Notes: generated by a model not told the origin, from the letters alone. Shown: positions 26,810-36,277, counted from the first letter of the stretch. The stretch: 64,000 nucleotides of DNA from Calothrix sp. NIES-2100 (GCF_002368195.1 NZ_AP018178.1:9072645-9136644), one strand, 5' to 3'. Numbers and translations are program-made.

Positions 26810-26932
26810 AGTAAACTAATTTATACTTCTTGCTTAACGGTAGATTGAGGCTTCTATGTCATCAAATGATAATTTTGTTACAAAGCTGTTAAGCTGGGAA
26901 TACTTCTAGTGAGATGGGTTTATGATGGCATT

Positions 26933-26998
26933 AGTTAAGTCTCCTCACACCACACCAAAAGCCGTGGACTACTGTTAGTTTCCACGGTTTTTATTTTT
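26933..26998 (+). ncRNA. yfr1: Yfr1-like small RNA, copy 1
   Basis: The single-stranded core CTCCTCACACCACACC (26941-26956) matches the ultraconserved motif I recall for cyanobacterial Yfr1. It is followed by a terminator hairpin CCGTGGA...TCCACGG with a T-run (TTTTTATTTTTTT), and preceded by AGTTAAG and a -10 like TATGAT at 26921-26926. Predicted length about 65 nt, as expected. In the family Yfr1 base-pairs with mRNAs of outer-membrane and stress genes. The 5' stem-loop usual for Yfr1 is weak here. No ORF overlaps. Confidence 0.72.
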
Positions 26999-27162
26999 TT
27001 CTCAAGCAATGAGACATTTCTTTGAAGGAAACTAATGTACTATATTTTAACTTTGAATTTTTTAACAGACGAATGAGTTGATAGTGGCGTTATCAGTAAA
27101 TATTCTGTTACCAAAATTGTAACGAGCGTATCGTGACTGGTCAGCTACTTTATTATGATATT

Positions 27163-27225
27163 AGTTAAGCTCCTCACACCACACTAAAAGCCGTGAAACA
27201 TTATGTTTCACGGTCTTTTTCTTTA
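27163..27225 (+). ncRNA. yfr1: Yfr1-like small RNA, copy 2
   Basis: Second copy 230 bp downstream: -10 TATGAT (27154-27159), TTAGTTAAG, core CTCCTCACACCACACT, then a perfect stem CCGTGAAAC...GTTTCACGG with a T-rich tail. The promoter-proximal words, core and terminator position repeat those of copy 1, but the terminator stem sequences differ with compensating changes, so both are under structural constraint. Confidence 0.72.
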
Positions 27226-27787
27226 TGTACATTCACAAATTAGATGTCGCCATGATAAATAAGTCGGTGAGAATAAACCTAACTATGTAACAGAATGTAA
27301 AATCGACATAACCTTTGCGATTGCTACCCTTCGGGAAGCCGCTTCGCGTCTACATTCCACTTCGTTTCATTCGCAATGACATAGCGTGAATTATTTAAAC
27401 CGTTCTACTGAATTTAGCTTTTAGTGCGATCGCCTTGGTTTAGTGAGTAATGGCACTTATTCGATGTTTGTGAAGTTGTATAAATCTCAATATAGTTTCT
27501 CGGAAGACTTTTCCTTGAATCGCCAGCGAAATGAGTTATATGATCTTCTGCGGATACTAAATCGGCTGAAAGGATAAGCAGGCGCGATCGCACAATTCGC
27601 AAGGACAACGAAAAAGGTAGATACTCTTCAATCAGTTCCCGAAACCTGAGAAACTGAAAAATCTTATTCATTGCAGTAATACTGCTTTTAGTAGCTTTTA
27701 AGCTGGATATGTTCCGTCATCCTACATTGTAGTATACTTAAGTAAAACCGCTTAATCTTCGTATCTTTAACTTTTGATACAAGGATA
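27226..27787. other. Intergenic region before the AAA+ gene
   Basis: About 560 bp with no convincing gene. It contains short inverted words of the cttcgggaagccgcttcgcg type, frequent in Nostocales intergenic DNA, and two HIP1-like sites. An 85-codon minus-strand ORF (27414-27671) lacks a ribosome-binding site and recognisable features. The promoter of the AAA+/GTPase island should lie in the last 100 bp. Confidence 0.5.
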
Positions 27788-29455
27788 ATGAATAGCTACC
27801 ATAACTCCCAACAAGAGTACGATCATGTTCCGGCCGATCAACTCTACGAAAAATGTTTGCTAGAACTCCGGGATCTTTTACGCTCACGTTATCCTTTAGT
27901 TTTTTTGCGCTCGTCTGAAGAAAACAGGGCTGTTAGATGTGCTATGCGATCGCATGACCAATGCATAGATGATATCAAAATCAAATCAGGCGATCTTTGC
28001 CGATGGGATAGCAAAATCGGTTTCCAAAAACGTTTATTACCGAAGCAAGGCTCAGAAGAAACACAGTGGCAACAGTTAGCAAATCCACCTTCAGAGAATA
28101 CTAATCCTGTTATCCAAGCTCTCGATATTTTACAAAGACAATTACAAGATTTTGTCATTAAGTACCCAGATAGACAATTTACTTATATTCTTCCTGATTG
28201 GTCAGCTTTGATCGGCTCAGACGATCGCTTGATAGCACGCAGACTTAAAGAATTACTTCTAGATATTGAAGATAGAATACCACGTCCGCGCATGACATTA
28301 ATTGTTATTGGTGCAGACTGGTCAATTCCTCCAATTGTGCGTAATCAAGTTCATATTCTCGATTTAGCTTTACCCACAGGAAAGGAACTTTACGATAATA
28401 TCTTCAGTGTTGCATCTGAGAAATATGAACTTTTAGAAACAGAAGCCAAACGACTAGCTGAACTTGCTCAAGGTATACCACTCCAAGCGGCAATTCAAGC
28501 AGCAATGTTAGTCACGACTCGTAAATTGTGGACACAACCGGAAGCTACAGGCAAATTGTTACTAGAAGTCAAGAAACAGGAAATCAGAAAAACTGGGGTT
28601 TTGGAATATTATACTCCTCAAGGAGAAGGATTAAAAAGTGTAGGTGGGCTAGAAAATATCAAAGCTTGGATTGAGAGTCGGAAAGTTTGGTTTGAGCAAG
28701 ATTTAGAACCCCAAATGCGCCCACGAGCTATTTTACTCGAGGGTTTTCCTGGCTGTGGTAAGACTTTCATTGCCAGAGCGATCGCGCAGGAGTGGTGTGT
28801 ACCACAAATTAATTTTGAAATTTCTCGTCTCCAATCTAAATTTGTGGGTGAATCAGAAAGTAATACATTTCATGCTTTAAGAGCAATTGAAGCCTCTGCT
28901 CCTAATATTCTCTTTATGGATGAAATTGAGAAAGCTTTTTCTGGTACAGGTACTGACACTTCTGGAGTGAGTACCCGTCAGTTTGGTACTTTCTTATCAT
29001 GGTTAAACGATCATCAATATCCCATCTTTTTCATTGCTACTTCTAACGACCGAGAAAAGCTGCCTCCAGAACTTTTTCGCGCAGGTCGTTTTGATGAAAT
29101 CTTCATTGTCATGCCACCAAATACTCAAGAACGCGGGGAAATTATTCAAAAATGTATTCAGAACCATAACCTTTCAGCTATTGATAACTATACTTTAGAA
29201 GAATTAGTCAATCAAACAGTAGGCTTTACGGGGGCTGAGTTAGATAAATTAGTTAAAGAGTCAAAATATCTGGCAGGTTTTCAAGGTACACTAACTGATA
29301 GTAATTGGTCACAAGCTCTAGCAAAAATAAATCCCCAATATCGGACTGGGAAGATGCAAACTTTGTTGCAAAAGTATTTAAAAGTTTTGTCAGATGGCTC
29401 GGGAATGGCTGCTTCAATTGGTGAACCAGGTTTTTTAAATCAACTGATTTTATAA
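27788..29455 (+). CDS. AAA+ ATPase, Ycf46-like
   Basis: 555 residues. The N-terminal ~260 contain LELRDLLRSRYPLVFLRSSEE, like the N-terminal domain of the chloroplast/cyanobacterial Ycf46 family. The AAA+ module (~285-470) has Walker A GFPGCGKT (~318-325), Walker B ILFMDEIEKAF (~374), sensor-like ATSND and an arginine-finger region LFRAGRFDEIF (~427). The C-terminal lid reads TGAELDKLVKESKYLAGF. It probably remodels a protein substrate. First gene of a rightward island leading through a radical SAM protein to three GTPases and a vWA protein; a 115-bp gap with a MITE remnant separates it from the next gene. Confidence 0.85.
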   Translation: MNSYHNSQQEYDHVPADQLYEKCLLELRDLLRSRYPLVFLRSSEENRAVRCAMRSHDQCIDDIKIKSGDLCRWDSKIGFQKRLLPKQGSEETQWQQLANPPSENTNPVIQALDILQRQLQDFVIKYPDRQFTYILPDWSALIGSDDRLIARRLKELLLDIEDRIPRPRMTLIVIGADWSIPPIVRNQVHILDLALPTGKELYDNIFSVASEKYELLETEAKRLAELAQGIPLQAAIQAAMLVTTRKLWTQPEATGKLLLEVKKQEIRKTGVLEYYTPQGEGLKSVGGLENIKAWIESRKVWFEQDLEPQMRPRAILLEGFPGCGKTFIARAIAQEWCVPQINFEISRLQSKFVGESESNTFHALRAIEASAPNILFMDEIEKAFSGTGTDTSGVSTRQFGTFLSWLNDHQYPIFFIATSNDREKLPPELFRAGRFDEIFIVMPPNTQERGEIIQKCIQNHNLSAIDNYTLEELVNQTVGFTGAELDKLVKESKYLAGFQGTLTDSNWSQALAKINPQYRTGKMQTLLQKYLKVLSDGSGMAASIGEPGFLNQLIL

Positions 29456-29570
29456 ATTTTCTATGGCAATTTGTGTAAAAGTTAAAAACATCTTTCCTCC
29501 TTGTCTCCCTTCCCTTGTCCCTTTTGTTCGGATATGAAATAGGATTGCTATATTTTTGGAGGCTCAGAAA

Positions 29571-30725
29571 ATGAGTGGCACAAAAGCATATACAGTATCA
29601 GGTATTGCACCACTAGCAACACAAGCAGTGGTGGCGGGGGTGGCTGTAGCAGGCTTTGTTGTTGCCTCTGGTGTAATGGCAACAGGAACAGCGCTAGTGA
29701 TGGCTGCTAAAGCTGCTAAAGCATATCAAGAAAGAATTAAAAGAGAAGCAGAGAAAGCATTACAGCAAGAAGAAGAAATCCAACGCCAAATTGTTGAGGC
29801 TCGACGTTCTTATTCTAGAAATAAGATGATTGTAAAATTACCTGAAACAACTTCTCAGCCAAGATTAGTGAATTTGCTTCTCAACAATGATGCACAGTTT
29901 AAATCCAGGGATTTACAAATTAAAATTAGCGAACAGAAATCTCGTTTGCCGAACATTAAACAAGAGTATGAAAATCTAATTGAGCGGCAATTGTTAGATG
30001 AATCTACTGTTTTACAAGCGATCCGAAGTGTGGAGCAAGCACTAGATTGTGGAGATTTGCCAGCAGCAGAGGCATATCTGCAAGCACTGGATAATGCCAG
30101 GATAGAAGCATTTGCGCAACTGCGATCGCAACTGCAATCACAAGCAAAATATGCCCAAAGCAGACTTTGGGCGATCGCCGAACGCTTACCAAAAGCGATC
30201 GCCCAAAATTTAGCAACCGAAATTGAGCGTATACGTAAAAGCGATCGCCCGATCGGTGACTCAGATTTGTTAGCCATTCATCAACAAATCACCGTCGCCG
30301 AATTGCAAATTGATCGAGTCTGGGAAGCCGCTGAAAATTTAGTCACAGCATGGCAGACTCCAGGCGTTGACTACATAGCTCAGATTGTTGGCATTGATGA
30401 TGGTGACGTTGTTGTGGAAATTGAAACCCATGAAAACCAGGAAACAGGAGAAATAGTGAACACAGTTATGCGGGTGCAATTTGCTGGCGAGCAAATAGAC
30501 TTATTCGGGCCTCGTGAAGAAACTGCTAACTGTGCTGCGAGAACAGGACAAGCCCTGCAAATGTTTCAAGAGCAAGGTTATTACTTGGAGTGGGATAGCT
30601 TAGATGGTCAACCTGTACCAGAAGAATATAGACAAGTATATTCAGCACCAGAAGTAGCCACCTTAGAAATGGAGCCGCCATTACTAGAGTCTCCTCAACG
30701 TCGGACAGAGATCGAAAGTTATTAA
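29571..30725 (+). CDS. Membrane-anchored coiled-coil protein of unknown family
   Basis: 384 residues from the ATG at 29571, which has GGAGG eight bases upstream; an upstream TTG overlaps that site and is unlikely. A Gly/Ala/Val-rich hydrophobic stretch (VVAGVAVAGFVVASGVMATG, ~14-35) is followed by a long charged coiled coil (~45-250) and a C-terminal beta-like domain (YIAQIVGIDDGDVVVEIETH, then EQIDLFGPREETANC and YYLEWDSLDG). I do not recognise the family. Placed between the AAA+ and radical SAM genes, it could be an adaptor or substrate of the ATPase at the membrane. Confidence 0.75.
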   Translation: MSGTKAYTVSGIAPLATQAVVAGVAVAGFVVASGVMATGTALVMAAKAAKAYQERIKREAEKALQQEEEIQRQIVEARRSYSRNKMIVKLPETTSQPRLVNLLLNNDAQFKSRDLQIKISEQKSRLPNIKQEYENLIERQLLDESTVLQAIRSVEQALDCGDLPAAEAYLQALDNARIEAFAQLRSQLQSQAKYAQSRLWAIAERLPKAIAQNLATEIERIRKSDRPIGDSDLLAIHQQITVAELQIDRVWEAAENLVTAWQTPGVDYIAQIVGIDDGDVVVEIETHENQETGEIVNTVMRVQFAGEQIDLFGPREETANCAARTGQALQMFQEQGYYLEWDSLDGQPVPEEYRQVYSAPEVATLEMEPPLLESPQRRTEIESY

Positions 30726-30731
30726 CGTGAA

Positions 30732-30847
30732 TAGGGGGACAAGGGGGACAAGGGAGACAAGGGAGACAAGGGAGATGAGGAGAGACGGGGACGCGGTGAC
30801 GCGGTGACACGGAGAAATGACAAATGACAAATGACAAATGACAAATG
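30732..30847. repeat. Repeat block: gggagacaa units followed by STRR heptamers
   Basis: gggggacaa/gggagacaa is repeated about five times, then gacgcggtgac units, then caaatga heptamers four times, running straight into the ATGACAAAA start of the radical SAM gene. Same composition as blocks at 20.1 kb and 41.05 kb. Confidence 0.75.
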
Positions 30848-31432
30848 ACAAAACTATTAAATCTGGCTTCGTGGTTACCTCGTTCTTCTGCCAATGGCCC
30901 CGGAACAAGGATGGTGTTATGGGTGCAGGGTTGTCCGTTTCGCTGTCCTGGTTGTCAAAATCCTGACTTTCTAGAATTTCGCATCAATCAGGTAGTAACT
31001 GTAGATGATGTCTGGCAAATTTTCCAACAACTACCTGACTTAGCCGGTATTTCCTTCTCCGGTGGTGAACCCTTCGCGCAAGCTGTAGCTTTAGCTGAGT
31101 TAGCTAGTTTTGTACAATCTGCTGGTAAAACAGTGGTTTGCTGGACGGGATACCGCTTAGAACAATTACGCTCAGGTCAAATCAAAGGCGCAGATCATCT
31201 ATTACAACATGTAGATTTATTAATCGATGGTCTGTTTCTACAACAACAATTAGGTGATGATGTATTAAGGGGTTCAAGTAATCAACAACTACACTTTTTG
31301 TCAGGACGAATTACCCAAGCCGACTTGAAAAATATTCCGCGTCAGGAGTGGATTATTAATGATGCACTCTTCACTTATACAGGGTTTCCAATTCCAGGTG
31401 AGAGAGTAGAAACAGAAGGAAAAATTTCATGA
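30845..31432 (+). CDS. Small radical SAM protein (NrdG/activase-like)
   Basis: 195 residues. CPFRCPGC (Cys 30, 34, 37) gives the CxxxCxxC [4Fe-4S]-SAM site, followed by ISFSGGEPF (GGEP motif, ~73). Size and the QGCPFRCPGCQNPDFL context match the single-domain activases of the NrdG/PflA type, which make glycyl radicals on a partner. No glycyl-radical enzyme is visible nearby, so the partner or substrate is open. Its start codon lies in STRR repeats and its stop overlaps the next start (ATGA), tying it to the GTPase genes. Unusual companion for a GTPase/vWA cluster. Confidence 0.82.
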   Translation: MTKLLNLASWLPRSSANGPGTRMVLWVQGCPFRCPGCQNPDFLEFRINQVVTVDDVWQIFQQLPDLAGISFSGGEPFAQAVALAELASFVQSAGKTVVCWTGYRLEQLRSGQIKGADHLLQHVDLLIDGLFLQQQLGDDVLRGSSNQQLHFLSGRITQADLKNIPRQEWIINDALFTYTGFPIPGERVETEGKIS

Positions 31433-32229
31433 GTGTAATCATAATTGGTGATAGAGCAGTTGGCAAGAGCAGCATGATTTTGGGTTTGTGCGAACCGTCT
31501 CCACAAGAGAAATATGTTGTTGTTGATGAGGATGATTGCAGCCGACTCAAAGAACAACTGAGTCCCCACGGAACAGTATTACCCACAGAAAATCCCGTCA
31601 ATTTACATTCCCTCACAATCTATTTAAGGCTATCAAGACCTAGAGAAATTACAGTTAATTTAATCGATACGCGTGGGGAATTTTGGGGAGATATCAAGGC
31701 AACAGAAAGTCCTCAATATAAATTTCCTAGTGCCTACCAAGATTTTATGCAAAAGATTGCTCAGGCTCGTTACATTATTTTACTGTTGCATCCATATCAA
31801 GAGTTAGTGCGAGCAGAATATTTAAAATCAGATTTTAATACCCTGAATAAAGAAGACGATTTGTATCCTCGTGACGTCTGGGTCAAAAACCTGCAAAGAA
31901 ATCTGCAAACACTCAAAAATAATTGCAAATTAACTAAACATTTTTTTATTTGTCTTCACAAAGCTGATCTTTTTTGTAATTACAAAGAGGAGAGTTCACG
32001 ATGGCGATATAATCCTTCTGGAAGTAATGATTTTGGGACTTATTTAGACCGCATTAGAACTCGCTACTTTGGCGTTGCTAAAGATGTAATTCGCGAATTT
32101 AATATTAATCAAGTAGGAGCTTCTAAATTAAGTTTTTTTATTACCACAAATAAAGATAGAAACTTGTTAGAAATTCCTTGGTTGAGTTTGGGCACATATT
32201 TGAGTTCAGAAGCAGAGGAACGCAGATGA
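31429..32229 (+). CDS. P-loop GTPase-like protein 1 of the island
   Basis: 266 residues. Walker A is GDRAVGKSS (residues 7-15), Walker B/G3 is NLIDTRGEFWGD near 80 and a base-specificity-like HKAD (in FICLHKADLF) near 180, the order of a small TRAFAC GTPase. Start ATG overlaps the preceding stop by 4 bp; its own stop overlaps the next start by 4 bp, so translation is coupled. Probably regulates or is regulated by its neighbours; I cannot assign a family by name, though it resembles the double-GTPase proteins predicted in bacterial NTPase-based conflict systems. Confidence 0.75.
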   Translation: MSVIIIGDRAVGKSSMILGLCEPSPQEKYVVVDEDDCSRLKEQLSPHGTVLPTENPVNLHSLTIYLRLSRPREITVNLIDTRGEFWGDIKATESPQYKFPSAYQDFMQKIAQARYIILLLHPYQELVRAEYLKSDFNTLNKEDDLYPRDVWVKNLQRNLQTLKNNCKLTKHFFICLHKADLFCNYKEESSRWRYNPSGSNDFGTYLDRIRTRYFGVAKDVIREFNINQVGASKLSFFITTNKDRNLLEIPWLSLGTYLSSEAEERR

Positions 32230-33110
32230 TACCTACAACTAAATCTATACCTTTACAAATGTGTATTATGGGGCCGAGAGCTTCAGGTAAAACAACTTAC
32301 CTAGCATCTTTGCTAGCCCCTGGATTAAAAGAACAAGATGGCAATGGTATTAAAGCCGGGGGATTAAAACTACACAAACTGGAAGATATAATTAGCAATT
32401 TTATCAAACAAAAAAAAGCAGTTCCTCCCACAGATTTAAACGAAGAATACGATTATCGGTTTGATATTGCAATTCAGAATGCTAAACGTTTTCGTCAAGC
32501 TAACAAAATCCAACTAAGTGCCAAGGATCTTTCTGGAGAACGTTTCGACCGAATTTTTGATGCTTTTATCAACCCTGGTAGCCGAAAATCTCTCAAAGAG
32601 CAGCAAGAACTTGAGCAAGATGTCCGCGAGTTTCTGATTCAATGTTTCACCATGAATCGTTGGATGTTTATGCTGACAGAATGGCAAACGGGCAAAGACG
32701 AAGACTATTTTAAGGTTTTTCAATGGCTGTGCGATCGCATCGACGAGAATAGTAAATTAAGGTCTATACAAACCCTCAGAATTGCTGTTGTCATGGCTAA
32801 ATGTGAACGCGGCGAAATTTGGGGTGGTCGTCTCGATCCAGAAGCAGACTTATTTAAGATTCGATTACACAAAACTTATAACTTACTGAAAACCAGATTA
32901 AAGAAAAAAGTTAACTTTTTTGCTTGTTCGGCTTATGGCATTTTAGGAAAATACGACCCCCGACCCAATCGATTTTATACTGAAGATGATGGTATTCATG
33001 CCGAGTATCGCGCTCGCTTGCGGGATTTTGATAACTGGAATCCTTATGGCGTAATTGAACCAATTTACTGGTTGGGTACAGGAGAAAATTTACATAATGA
33101 ATTTCTTTAA
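32226..33110 (+). CDS. P-loop GTPase-like protein 2 of the island
   Basis: 294 residues from the ATG at 32226 (overlapping ATGA with the previous stop; an upstream ATG would lie inside the previous gene). Walker A is GPRASGKTT (residues 16-24); the G3 position reads AKDLSGERFDRIF, with DxxG; a G4-like VVMAKCERGEIWGG appears near 180-200, so the canonical NKxD is degenerate. The spacing of motifs and the KTTYLASLL after the P-loop are as in protein 3 (KTSYLAALS), indicating that 2 and 3 are paralogs. Confidence 0.75.
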   Translation: MIPTTKSIPLQMCIMGPRASGKTTYLASLLAPGLKEQDGNGIKAGGLKLHKLEDIISNFIKQKKAVPPTDLNEEYDYRFDIAIQNAKRFRQANKIQLSAKDLSGERFDRIFDAFINPGSRKSLKEQQELEQDVREFLIQCFTMNRWMFMLTEWQTGKDEDYFKVFQWLCDRIDENSKLRSIQTLRIAVVMAKCERGEIWGGRLDPEADLFKIRLHKTYNLLKTRLKKKVNFFACSAYGILGKYDPRPNRFYTEDDGIHAEYRARLRDFDNWNPYGVIEPIYWLGTGENLHNEFL

Positions 33111-33978
33111 ATTTTTTAACGTTTTCAACGCAATTCCGATTAACCTACCAGGCGGTGATATCCGCATGATTGGCGCTCGTGATGTGGGTAAAACATCATA
33201 TCTTGCAGCCCTCTCCATTTGTTGGCAAGCGGAGAGTTATCTAAACGGACGCATTATGTCTGTTGATCCCTATGGGTCTGGTGCTAAACTTCTGCAAGAC
33301 AATGCTGAGAATATGTTAAGAAATGGGATAGAAATGCCAGCAAGTGAATACGCTGACTCTTGTAAGTTTTCTATCAAGCTCAAGCCAAGATTCTTCATGA
33401 ATCCAATTGCGACAATTCAGAGAAAACCTCTCAGACTGAACATATCTATCACAGCACCTACAGGAGAATTAATTGAGCATTTGATAGCCGGAACTTTTAC
33501 GCAAGATGCTCTTAATGATTGTGCTTCTGTAGTCGGTTTAATGCTGGTGCTTGATAGTACTACTCCTAAACGAGATCCAGATTATGCTAAGGCAGTTGCT
33601 AATTTACAAAGAGAATTAAACAATATTTTGGGCATCCAGAGAAATCGACGCAGATTAAGAAGACACAGAATCGCAATTGTCTTTACTAAAGGTGAACAGA
33701 ATGATATTTATCGCAGCAAGCCTCAAGAGTTTGCCGAACTCAAATTTTCTCAGACTTTCGCCATATTACAAAATTGGCAACAAACTTGGGGATGTTCAAT
33801 GAATTATTTCATGTGTTCTGCATTTGGTTTTATTGGTGATACACTTCAACCTAATTGTCGGCCAATTCAGGGAAGTAGCGCATATACTCTAAGCAAACCC
33901 GAAGCTTGGCAGGCTTTCGGTTTAGTTGCTCCCATATACTGGTTGCAAACAGGTAAAGACGATCGTCAATTGCGATAA
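33097..33978 (+). CDS. P-loop GTPase-like protein 3 of the island
   Basis: 293 residues from the ATG at 33097, overlapping gene 2 by 14 bp. Walker A is GARDVGKTS (26-34), the G3 region is ISITAPTGELIEHL (no Asp-x-x-Gly, so hydrolysis may be impaired), and IAIVFTKGEQND is the G4 region with TKxE in place of TKxD. Both proteins end with an aromatic WQAFGLVAPIYWL/WNPYGVIEPIYWL motif, shared between 2 and 3, which marks a conserved C-terminal module of unknown role. Confidence 0.75.
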   Translation: MNFFKFFNVFNAIPINLPGGDIRMIGARDVGKTSYLAALSICWQAESYLNGRIMSVDPYGSGAKLLQDNAENMLRNGIEMPASEYADSCKFSIKLKPRFFMNPIATIQRKPLRLNISITAPTGELIEHLIAGTFTQDALNDCASVVGLMLVLDSTTPKRDPDYAKAVANLQRELNNILGIQRNRRRLRRHRIAIVFTKGEQNDIYRSKPQEFAELKFSQTFAILQNWQQTWGCSMNYFMCSAFGFIGDTLQPNCRPIQGSSAYTLSKPEAWQAFGLVAPIYWLQTGKDDRQLR

Positions 33979-33997
33979 GCATAGTAGAGGTTGAATT

Positions 33998-36262
33998 ATG
34001 TCTTCTTTGAAAATTCACCGTAGAGAAGTTGAAATATACGAATTTTCTAGAGGTTTTACCGAAGTATTTGAAAATAATCGGTGGATATCCGGCGGTTTTG
34101 GCAATGCGATCGATCGTTCTAATTATGATGGTGAGATACCAAGTTCTATTCAAGAGTTTATTAACAATAACCAAAATATCTTCGGCATACCCACTGGTTT
34201 TGCACCTGCTCAAGGTGAAGAAGCTTTGATTGCTAGAGTTATCGGCGATCGCTACTGTGTTTTAGCAGTGGCTAATTATCAGGGTAAAGATAATAAAGGC
34301 AGGGATGGTATTGTTGGATATCGCTACTTTTGGCTAGACAAAAATTCAAAAACTAATCAAAAGTTATCATCAATGGATGGTGTAGTAACTTTACTAAACT
34401 GGTGGCTGAAGAATCGCTTTGTATTTCAAATGAATCCTGATTCGTTTACAAGAAAAAAGTTAGTTTGTCGTGAATATATAGAAGATACCGATAGTTATCA
34501 TCCTCATAACCAACAAAATTATCCTATTAAACCTGCTATTCTCACATTAGCTGATTACAAGAGAAAAAATCTCATCCACTTACATACTCAGGCTGCTCAA
34601 GAAGCAAAAAACAGAAGACTTCCCCTTGCATGGGCTTGGAATGTCCGCAAACTTAATTTTCCAGCAATGTATGTGGCTATTTGGTGTGAAAATGAAGCTG
34701 CTAAACAAACCATCGAGCGTGAATTAGCCAGAAATGATGTCCCCGATGGCGTAAATCCTCTGCCAAATCAAAGAATCCAAAGAGCAGATAGAGGTTCTTT
34801 GACTGTAAATGAAAAATCAATTGAGATGAAATTGGACGAATTTATATCGGCTAGTGACAAAAATATTACCGAAAAAGCTCGTGCTATTGTCAAAATATTA
34901 TGCCATGAAGAAAATTTAGATTGGCGTAAATTTTTTGTTGCAGATAATCAACATATCAAAGATATCGAAGATGCATATCCTCCAATAGAAGCTGTGAGAT
35001 ATTATGCCCTAATGCCTATTTTTATTCCAGAAAAAATCATTGAATGGCTGGATTGGCTACGAAAAAATCAAAAACATATAAAAATTTCTTTTCAAACTCA
35101 AATATTTTTAATTAAAGAATGTAGAAAGCAACAAACAGAATTGATTAATCAGCGTCTTTATGATGGGATTTCGACTTTATTAGATGAGTTAGTGAATAGT
35201 GAAACAAATAATTATGAAAAATGTAAATGGTTGTTAGTCAAGCAGAAGCATAATATTTGGGCTAAAAAAATCAATCAATATGTTATAGATTTTTTAATTT
35301 ATTTGGAAAGAAAATATACCGATCCGAGTATAACAGAAGAGTTTGGTGGAAAAATTACACAAAATGTTTTTAGCAAACTAGCAACTCTGTTTATGAATTA
35401 TCAGCAACAACAAACAGAAAATAATAATTGGGATCATCTTACCTGGTGGAAAGGCACTAGTAATAATGTTGGGCTGAGTAATCTAGCCAACTTACTCCAA
35501 GAAAAAGTCAAAGCTGAAATTAACCCAGTTAAACAATTTTTACATCAGTACAATGAGCAACTATTAGATGTTAATTTTCTGTCGGCAATTTGCTATCAAT
35601 ATAGTGAAGGTAGCATACCATTTAGTGTTTTCTTAAAGCTGAAACCAAATCATAAAGAAAGAATACAGACAATTTTGAAAGGTGAAAAACCACAAGAAAG
35701 AGGATATAGTTTTAGAATCTGGCGAAATCGTCTGATTGTGATTATTTTTCTCATAAGTATGCCAACTGTATTATTGCAAATAGGTTCTAATTTGTCCATT
35801 TACTTATTTGACTATTGGACAGGTTCATCAAAGCTATCTTTAAAAGAAAGTATTGAAAAGTGCAAAAATATAGATGCTAATACTACTAAATCTTCAGAAT
35901 CAAAAAAGCAATTACAAAAATGTGAGTTAGAACTAAAAAACATACTTATAAGAGAAATAAATACACTTAATCGTCTGAAGAAAAAGGAAATTAGTGACGA
36001 TGAAAAAAGTAGGCTGAGAAATAGTAAAACATACTCAGATATAGAAAACTTATTTATCAATTCAAGGGTAGATGTACAATTAAAAGCTACAAATAATAGT
36101 CAAATTATTGACCAATATGTATTAATTATTTTGGATTATTTAAAACAATCTCTTGAAGAGAAAAAACTTTATATAGAGATATTTAAACCTCTGGAAAATT
36201 GTGCAAATAAAAAAGAAATAAAAGAGTTTGGAGATTGTGTACAAATCTTAGATAACAAATGA
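33998..36262 (+). CDS. Large GTPase-associated-type protein with one membrane helix, unknown function
   Basis: 754 residues. The N-terminal ~140 (SSLKIHRREVEIYEFSRGFT, then EEALIARVIGDRYCVLAVANY and GIVGYRYFWLD) look like a beta-rich domain similar in style to the N-terminal domain of GTPase-associated proteins predicted next to double GTPases; this is inference. The middle is alpha-helical and charged. One transmembrane helix (LIVIIFLISMPTVLLQIG, ~580-600) precedes a Lys/Ser-rich, Cys-containing tail of ~150 residues. Low G+C and long, it follows GTPase 3 by 19 bp and precedes the next gene by 15 bp, so it belongs to the operon. Confidence 0.65.
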   Translation: MSSLKIHRREVEIYEFSRGFTEVFENNRWISGGFGNAIDRSNYDGEIPSSIQEFINNNQNIFGIPTGFAPAQGEEALIARVIGDRYCVLAVANYQGKDNKGRDGIVGYRYFWLDKNSKTNQKLSSMDGVVTLLNWWLKNRFVFQMNPDSFTRKKLVCREYIEDTDSYHPHNQQNYPIKPAILTLADYKRKNLIHLHTQAAQEAKNRRLPLAWAWNVRKLNFPAMYVAIWCENEAAKQTIERELARNDVPDGVNPLPNQRIQRADRGSLTVNEKSIEMKLDEFISASDKNITEKARAIVKILCHEENLDWRKFFVADNQHIKDIEDAYPPIEAVRYYALMPIFIPEKIIEWLDWLRKNQKHIKISFQTQIFLIKECRKQQTELINQRLYDGISTLLDELVNSETNNYEKCKWLLVKQKHNIWAKKINQYVIDFLIYLERKYTDPSITEEFGGKITQNVFSKLATLFMNYQQQQTENNNWDHLTWWKGTSNNVGLSNLANLLQEKVKAEINPVKQFLHQYNEQLLDVNFLSAICYQYSEGSIPFSVFLKLKPNHKERIQTILKGEKPQERGYSFRIWRNRLIVIIFLISMPTVLLQIGSNLSIYLFDYWTGSSKLSLKESIEKCKNIDANTTKSSESKKQLQKCELELKNILIREINTLNRLKKKEISDDEKSRLRNSKTYSDIENLFINSRVDVQLKATNNSQIIDQYVLIILDYLKQSLEEKKLYIEIFKPLENCANKKEIKEFGDCVQILDNK

Positions 36263-36277
36263 AAAAAGAGGTTAAGT

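Noticed and set aside
27414..27671. 85-codon minus-strand ORF before the AAA+ gene
   Set aside because: Lacks a Shine-Dalgarno site and any recognised motif; contains HIP1 sites and reads as intergenic DNA.
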